Assembly: GCA_027730885.1 (NCBI GenBank)
Contig: JAQCHM010000106.1
Location: 1-9,338, forward strand
Length of the DNA: 9,338 bases
Source of the DNA: Actinomycetota bacterium
GTDB taxonomy: Bacteria; Actinomycetota; Acidimicrobiia; Acidimicrobiales; SZUA-35
Direction of reading: 5' to 3'
The stretch's first letter is position 1, and each line of letters starts with the position of its first letter. Shown here in pieces: positions 6,187 through 9,338 of this stretch. Under the pieces are notes generated by a model. That model saw only the letters and a list, made by a program, of their open reading frames with translations. It was not told the DNA's origin and did not search any database. The translations under genes and the position numbers were made by a program.

Positions 6187-6606
6187 TCAGTTGCGGGTGG
6201 TCAGGAGGTCGCGCATCTCGTCAGCGAAGTGCTCACATCGGCGGCCTTCGATCTCGAGACCTCCAATGATCGACTCGACCAACAAGACAGTGAAGTCTCG
6301 GTTCCGCTGAATGTCGTCGCTGGTCAGGAACTGGTCGATGTCGCCGAGCTTGAGGCACTGCTTCAGGCCGTGGAGCAGGAACTCGGCTTGGTCGTCGTCC
6401 ACCGGAGCCGACCAACGAAACGTCGGCACGGCACTGGCCTCGGCGGACCAGCGGTCGATGAGGTTCGACCAGGCGTCGAGCAACTCCGGTGTGACCGTCT
6501 CGGAGGATTGCTCGGGGTCGGTGCGCAACTCCAAGACGAGCCGACGGGCGGTGCGCGACCACCATTGCACCTGGTCGGCGGCGACAGGACCTAGCTCCCA
6601 CTGCAT
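6187..6606 (-). CDS. Unrecognised 139-residue hypothetical protein
   Basis: The sequence starts MQWELGPVAADQVQWWSRTARRLVLEL and ends RRCEHFADEMRDLLTTRN. It looks soluble and mostly helical, with no signal or membrane segment. The frame is open further upstream to 6918, but that extension is Pro/Ser/Arg-rich and lies antisense-shifted over the neighbouring gene, so ATG 6606 is chosen although no clear Shine-Dalgarno precedes it. Conserved-looking blocks are EFLLHGLKQCLKLGDIDQFL and TVLLVESIIGGLEIEGRRC. I recall similar small actinobacterial hypotheticals but cannot name a family. It lies 58 nt downstream of the exonuclease-like gene on the same strand, and its 3' end nearly touches the convergent amidohydrolase. 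Confidence 0.7.
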   Translation of the reverse strand: MQWELGPVAADQVQWWSRTARRLVLELRTDPEQSSETVTPELLDAWSNLIDRWSAEASAVPTFRWSAPVDDDQAEFLLHGLKQCLKLGDIDQFLTSDDIQRNRDFTVLLVESIIGGLEIEGRRCEHFADEMRDLLTTRN

Positions 6607-6664
6607 CGGTCGGGAACTGTAGTGGTTCTTGCTTTGAAACCCACCCCGCCAAAAATGGGCGACC

Positions 6665-7273
6665 TCACTTGCGCAGAGAAGTGCTCCGCTCGGCGCTGGG
6701 TCCGGACTGTGGGGCGGCGACGAGGTCGATGTGGCGCCTGGCTTGGGGCCAACGGCGTTCGGCCAGACTTCGTGCGAGCCGAGCATCCCTGGACGGATCT
6801 CGGGCGATGAGGTTGTCGGTCGGAGGATAGAGGGCCTCGTGATCGCGGTGCCGATTGCGACGACCTCGCCAGCGCGACACCCCCGGTTTGTATACGCGCT
6901 GCAAGTCGAGGACCGCATGCTGGCCCCATCGTGCCCGCACGGCCGCGGCGACTCCGAGGACCGGGCTCGGCGCCGCCGACCGTTTGTCGGGCTCGGTGGT
7001 CAAGCCGAGGTCGAGGCCGTGGACTGCCGCTCTGGCCGCGATCAGCGGGATGGCCAGGACCGAACCCTGCCAGGTGACGATGACCCCCGCAGGTAACGCG
7101 TGCAGGCGTTCGTCCAGTTCGTCGAGCAACTGGGCTTCGTCGCCGGTGAAGAGCTGGTCGCTGTTGGATGAACTGAGGCCGACGGCGACGATCCGATTGA
7201 CCACAGGATCGACCAGCGGGCCCGCGCAGTCCGTCACGAGATCGAGCCCATAGATTGCCGGCAGACCGGTCAC
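6665..7273 (-). CDS. DEDD-exonuclease-like (RNase H fold) protein, catalytic residues degenerate
   Basis: A 202-residue protein resembling the predicted 3'-5' exonuclease/RNase H-like proteins of Actinobacteria. It has IYGLDLVTD at 7-15 where relatives have GLDIETD, VVNRIVAVGL at 24-33, VIVTWQGSVLAIPLI at 64-78 where the family has TWNGxxFDxPFL, HAVLDLQRVYKP at 119-130, and DARLARSLAERRW at 163-175. Asp11 is kept, but the Glu of motif I is Val13 and the motif II Asp is Ala74, so nuclease activity is doubtful. GTG 7273 is chosen because GAGG lies 5 nt upstream and the protein then starts right at the fold. GTG 7303 also has a GAGG, and the frame is open to GTG 7333. It sits 83 nt after the DUF429 stop with this start, and is probably co-transcribed with it. 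Confidence 0.7.
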   Translation of the reverse strand: MTGLPAIYGLDLVTDCAGPLVDPVVNRIVAVGLSSSNSDQLFTGDEAQLLDELDERLHALPAGVIVTWQGSVLAIPLIAARAAVHGLDLGLTTEPDKRSAAPSPVLGVAAAVRARWGQHAVLDLQRVYKPGVSRWRGRRNRHRDHEALYPPTDNLIARDPSRDARLARSLAERRWPQARRHIDLVAAPQSGPSAERSTSLRK

Positions 7274-7356
7274 CTCGTCCTCGTTTCCATGGCGCTCCTC
7301 CACGAATTCCTCGCACCGGACGCTAGGCGGCACGACGAGGCAAAGGGGGGATGGTC

Positions 7357-8100
7357 TCAGAAGGCAACCTCAGCCCGCTTGCCGCTTGGATCGACCGTGG
7401 ACCCCAACCGCACTTCCTCACCGCGCACGATCCGTCTTGCCGTCGTGACCAGCGCAAGGGCATCGAGAAGATCGGCGCGCGGAGCGGCGCTGGTGTCCAG
7501 GACTCCCGCGATCGCGGACCTGGGAAGCTCGGAGGCCAGGAGATCGAGGCGCACATCGAGGCCCTCGCGGGTGTGTTTCGAGAACTCGAGAGGAGATCCG
7601 TTGAGCCTCAGGAATGCCAGTTCCGGGTGACTCTCGACCAGACGATCCTGATCGAGCGGTGAAACAAGCCGATCGAGGAGCTCGATGCGATCGAGGAGGT
7701 GGTATGCCTGCTTCGACAAGGCTTTGCCGCAGACGCCGCGGGATCGGTCGCAAGCTTCGGCGTAGGTGGAGGATCCGAGGGTCGCACGAACCGGCGTCGG
7801 AAACACCGATGACCTTCGAGGCCCGAGCAATGCCCGGGCGGCGACATCCGCCGGCCGCGGGTGGACATCGAGCAATCCGATCGGCATGTCGACGGCAATG
7901 GCTGCGATCCGGCCGGTCCGAAGCTCCTCGACGAGCCCGTCGAGCGCGCTCACCACCTCGACCGTCAGCCGGATCGAACCCGCCCGGTCCTCGCTCGCTC
8001 TGACGGGGCTGTCTTGGTCCTCGCTCGCTCGGACGGTGGCCCATCGGCCCCCGGGGCACCCGTCGACACCCACGTAGGTCAGCGGAGCTCGACCGGCCAT
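7357..8100 (-). CDS. DUF429 family protein (predicted RNase H-like fold)
   Basis: A 247-residue protein with the DUF429 signature. It has VGVDGCPGGRW at 10-20 (Asp13), AIAVDMPIGLLD at 67-78 (Asp71), ARALLGPRRSSVFPTPVRA at 88-106, LSKQAYHLLDRI at 128-139, VESHPELAF at 155-163 and DLLDALALVTTA at 210-221. The family is predicted to adopt an RNase H-like fold with these acidic residues in the active site, but its biological role is not established. Between the first strand and RLTVEVV lies a 20-residue insert built of two VRASED copies. ATG 8100 is 2 nt after the PIG-L stop (TGA-CC-ATG), which suggests reinitiation. It is followed by the exonuclease-like gene, so two RNase H-fold proteins lie side by side. 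Confidence 0.88.
   Translation of the reverse strand: MAGRAPLTYVGVDGCPGGRWATVRASEDQDSPVRASEDRAGSIRLTVEVVSALDGLVEELRTGRIAAIAVDMPIGLLDVHPRPADVAARALLGPRRSSVFPTPVRATLGSSTYAEACDRSRGVCGKALSKQAYHLLDRIELLDRLVSPLDQDRLVESHPELAFLRLNGSPLEFSKHTREGLDVRLDLLASELPRSAIAGVLDTSAAPRADLLDALALVTTARRIVRGEEVRLGSTVDPSGKRAEVAF
7986..8036. repeat. 30-bp-period direct repeat inside the DUF429 gene
   Basis: GGTCCTCGCTCGCTCTGACGG at 7986-8006 recurs at 8016-8036 with one mismatch in 21 bases. The offset is exactly 30 bp, so the reading frame is kept and VRASED is encoded twice (residues 23-28 and 33-38). Confidence 0.75.
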
Positions 8101-8102
8101 GG

Positions 8103-8885
8103 TCAGAGATCGTCGAGGAGCTTGAACACCTCGGCGTGCTCGAACGAGGCGGCTCGTCCGCCGGCCACCAGCTTGGCCACCATCCGTTCACGAAAGGCTT
8201 CCATTTGCGCGTCGGAGGTTGCCTTCATGGTCGACTCGAACTGGCTCTGATGGGCGAGCAGTGCGGCGAACTTCGTTTCGGCGTAGCCGGTGACGTCTTC
8301 GACGTGGTCTGGTTCGTCGGCCTCCCACAGGAGGATGGTATCGGGACGATGGTGGGCGAGCCCGGTCGACGGAGCCAGCTGGTCCGGGAAGAACTTAGGG
8401 TCTCGGGCGGCCACGACCCCCTCGGTCGTGAGCAGGCCGGCGTGCCGATGGTCGGGATGGAGGCGGTAGCGCTTCCAGGGATCGTGACCAAGCACGACGG
8501 TGGGCCGTAGCCGCCGGATCCACTCCGAGACGCGCGCTCGCTGGACCAAACCGGACTCGAGCTCGCCATCGGTGTAGCCGAGGAACACGACATTGCCGGT
8601 CGCCCCCAACCGCTCGGCGGCGGCCTGCTGCTCGACCTTTCGAGTCGCGATGAGTTGGGTCTCGTCGGTCGTAGGGTCCCACGTGCCTTTCGATCCGTCG
8701 GTGCAGACCAGGACGCTGACTTCGCAGCCGGCCGTGGCCCACTTGGCCAACGTTGCGCCGCAACCGAAGTCGACGTCGTCGGGGTGCGCCCCGATGGCCA
8801 GCGCCCGGGCCGGTGTTTCGAGATTCGACGTCCACCGGCCGAGCGAGATGGGTTCGGGTGTGAGCGGGTTCTGGGCCGAGGTCAT
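8103..8885 (-). CDS. PIG-L / LmbE family zinc deacetylase
   Basis: A 260-residue protein of the family that includes MshB and Mca of mycothiol metabolism and removes N-acetyl groups from amino sugars or their conjugates. The diagnostic AHPDD is at 33-37 (His34 and Asp37 metal ligands, Asp36 catalytic base), followed by DFGCGATLAKW, VLVCTDGSKGTWDP, the FLGYTDGEL block at 101-109, and HPDHRHAG at 143-150 (His146 the third metal ligand). All catalytic elements are intact. The specific substrate cannot be read from sequence; HQSQF at 212-216 and the length fit general LmbE proteins. ATG 8885 overlaps the cofC stop as ATGA, and its own stop lies 2 nt before the DUF429 gene, so it is in the middle of a coupled operon. 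No signal peptide, so cytoplasmic. Confidence 0.92.
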   Translation of the reverse strand: MTSAQNPLTPEPISLGRWTSNLETPARALAIGAHPDDVDFGCGATLAKWATAGCEVSVLVCTDGSKGTWDPTTDETQLIATRKVEQQAAAERLGATGNVVFLGYTDGELESGLVQRARVSEWIRRLRPTVVLGHDPWKRYRLHPDHRHAGLLTTEGVVAARDPKFFPDQLAPSTGLAHHRPDTILLWEADEPDHVEDVTGYAETKFAALLAHQSQFESTMKATSDAQMEAFRERMVAKLVAGGRAASFEHAEVFKLLDDL

Positions 8886-9338
8886 GGTGTGTTCGCTCCC
8901 GGGATAAGGCCGAGGATGCTGAGGTCCTCGGGGACGTCGACATCCCAGCCGAGTTCGCGGTCGTCGACGACCCGATAGGGGAGGGTCAAGCGGAGAGCTT
9001 CGGCTTGGTGGGCACGCGAGGAGCCCACGCCGTACTGGAAGCGAAAGTCGGCGCTGGCGGGCACGGCCATGACGTTGGTGCCGTCGCCGCGTCGGTCGGG
9101 GACGATGGTGACTCCGGCGAAGTCGGAAACCCAGCCGAGATCGGTTGCCCGCGGCAGATCGGCATGGGCGATCACGACCGTGGTGTGGCCCTCGTTGCGA
9201 AGGAAGTCGAACCCATCGGTGACCGCGGCGTTCAAACCTCGCGAGGCACGCCAGATGACTCCGGCCCCTTGCGCGGTCGCGAACGTGGCGACGTTGGCGT
9301 CATCGCAGACGACCCATGTCGGCAGCGGTCGGGCGGCC
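8882..9338 (-). CDS. cofC: CofC/FbiD-type 2-phospholactate (phosphoenolpyruvate) guanylyltransferase, C-terminal part
   Basis: Coenzyme F420 biosynthesis enzyme that joins GTP to 2-phospho-L-lactate or, in actinobacteria studied, phosphoenolpyruvate, giving the donor used by CofD/FbiA. About 151 residues are visible; the 5' end lies beyond 9338. The visible part runs RPLPTWVVCDD, then RGLNAAVTDGFDFL, VVIAHADLP, VTIVPDRRGDGTNVMAVP and FRFQYGVGSSRAHQAEA, and ends GWDVDVPEDLSILG. These are the conserved CofC blocks of the nucleotidyltransferase fold. The TTG at 9235 is not the start because the homologous sequence continues in frame to the window edge. The stop overlaps the PIG-L start as ATGA. 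Presence of this gene implies that the organism makes F420. Confidence 0.9.
   Translation of the reverse strand, partial: AARPLPTWVVCDDANVATFATAQGAGVIWRASRGLNAAVTDGFDFLRNEGHTTVVIAHADLPRATDLGWVSDFAGVTIVPDRRGDGTNVMAVPASADFRFQYGVGSSRAHQAEALRLTLPYRVVDDRELGWDVDVPEDLSILGLIPGANTP

Noticed and set aside
6182..6189. Terminator between the convergent amidohydrolase and 139-aa genes
   Set aside because: Only 2 nt separate the stop codons and no stable GC stem with T-run was found nearby.
6607..6664. Possible hairpin around CGCCC-ATTTTT-GGCG in the gap before the 139-aa gene
   Set aside because: The stem is only about 4 bp and there is no following T-run in either direction, so it is not supported as a terminator.

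Overview
The window is dense, GC-rich bacterial coding sequence with strongly G/C-biased third codon positions. Gene content points to Actinomycetota, with Acidimicrobiia-like lineages a reasonable guess: an F420-pathway guanylyltransferase (CofC/FbiD), an actinobacterial-type adenosine deaminase and cytidine deaminase, and a PIG-L/LmbE deacetylase. The lineage is inferred from protein flavour, not from a marker gene. No stretch over 300 bases lacks a gene, and I saw no rRNA, tRNA, CRISPR array, insertion sequence or clear intrinsic terminator.

Left block (1-3591, minus strand): a nucleotide-metabolism run transcribed right to left as leader ORF, purK, upp, cdd, add, then the first 23 codons of an ABC transporter ATPase. 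Junctions are tight: a GTGA overlap between leader and purK, 23 nt from purK to upp, 2 nt from upp to cdd, an ATGA overlap between cdd and add, and 16 nt from add to the ABC gene. One transcript is likely. It joins a purine biosynthesis step (PurK) with uracil, cytidine and adenosine salvage. The cdd frame carries an in-frame amber codon at a conserved tyrosine position, just before the zinc/catalytic motif.

Middle block (3592-6184, plus strand): a divergent intergenic region with a perfect 13-bp tandem repeat containing TCGATCGA palindromes, followed by two small unrecognised proteins (169 aa and about 130 aa, joined at TGA-CTG in the same frame) and a 527-aa amidohydrolase of the D-aminoacylase type. 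The amidohydrolase has a twin-arginine-like N-terminus and lacks the usual HxH metal motif.

Right block (6187-9338, minus strand, convergent with the amidohydrolase across 2 nt): transcribed right to left as cofC (5' end outside the window), a PIG-L deacetylase (ATGA overlap), a DUF429 RNase H-fold protein (2-nt gap), a degenerate-looking DEDD-exonuclease-like protein, and a 139-aa hypothetical protein. The first four are packed like an operon.

The points most worth checking are the amber-interrupted cdd, the nine-residue leader ORF coupled to purK, the TGA-CTG junction, and the two enzyme-like proteins with altered catalytic motifs.
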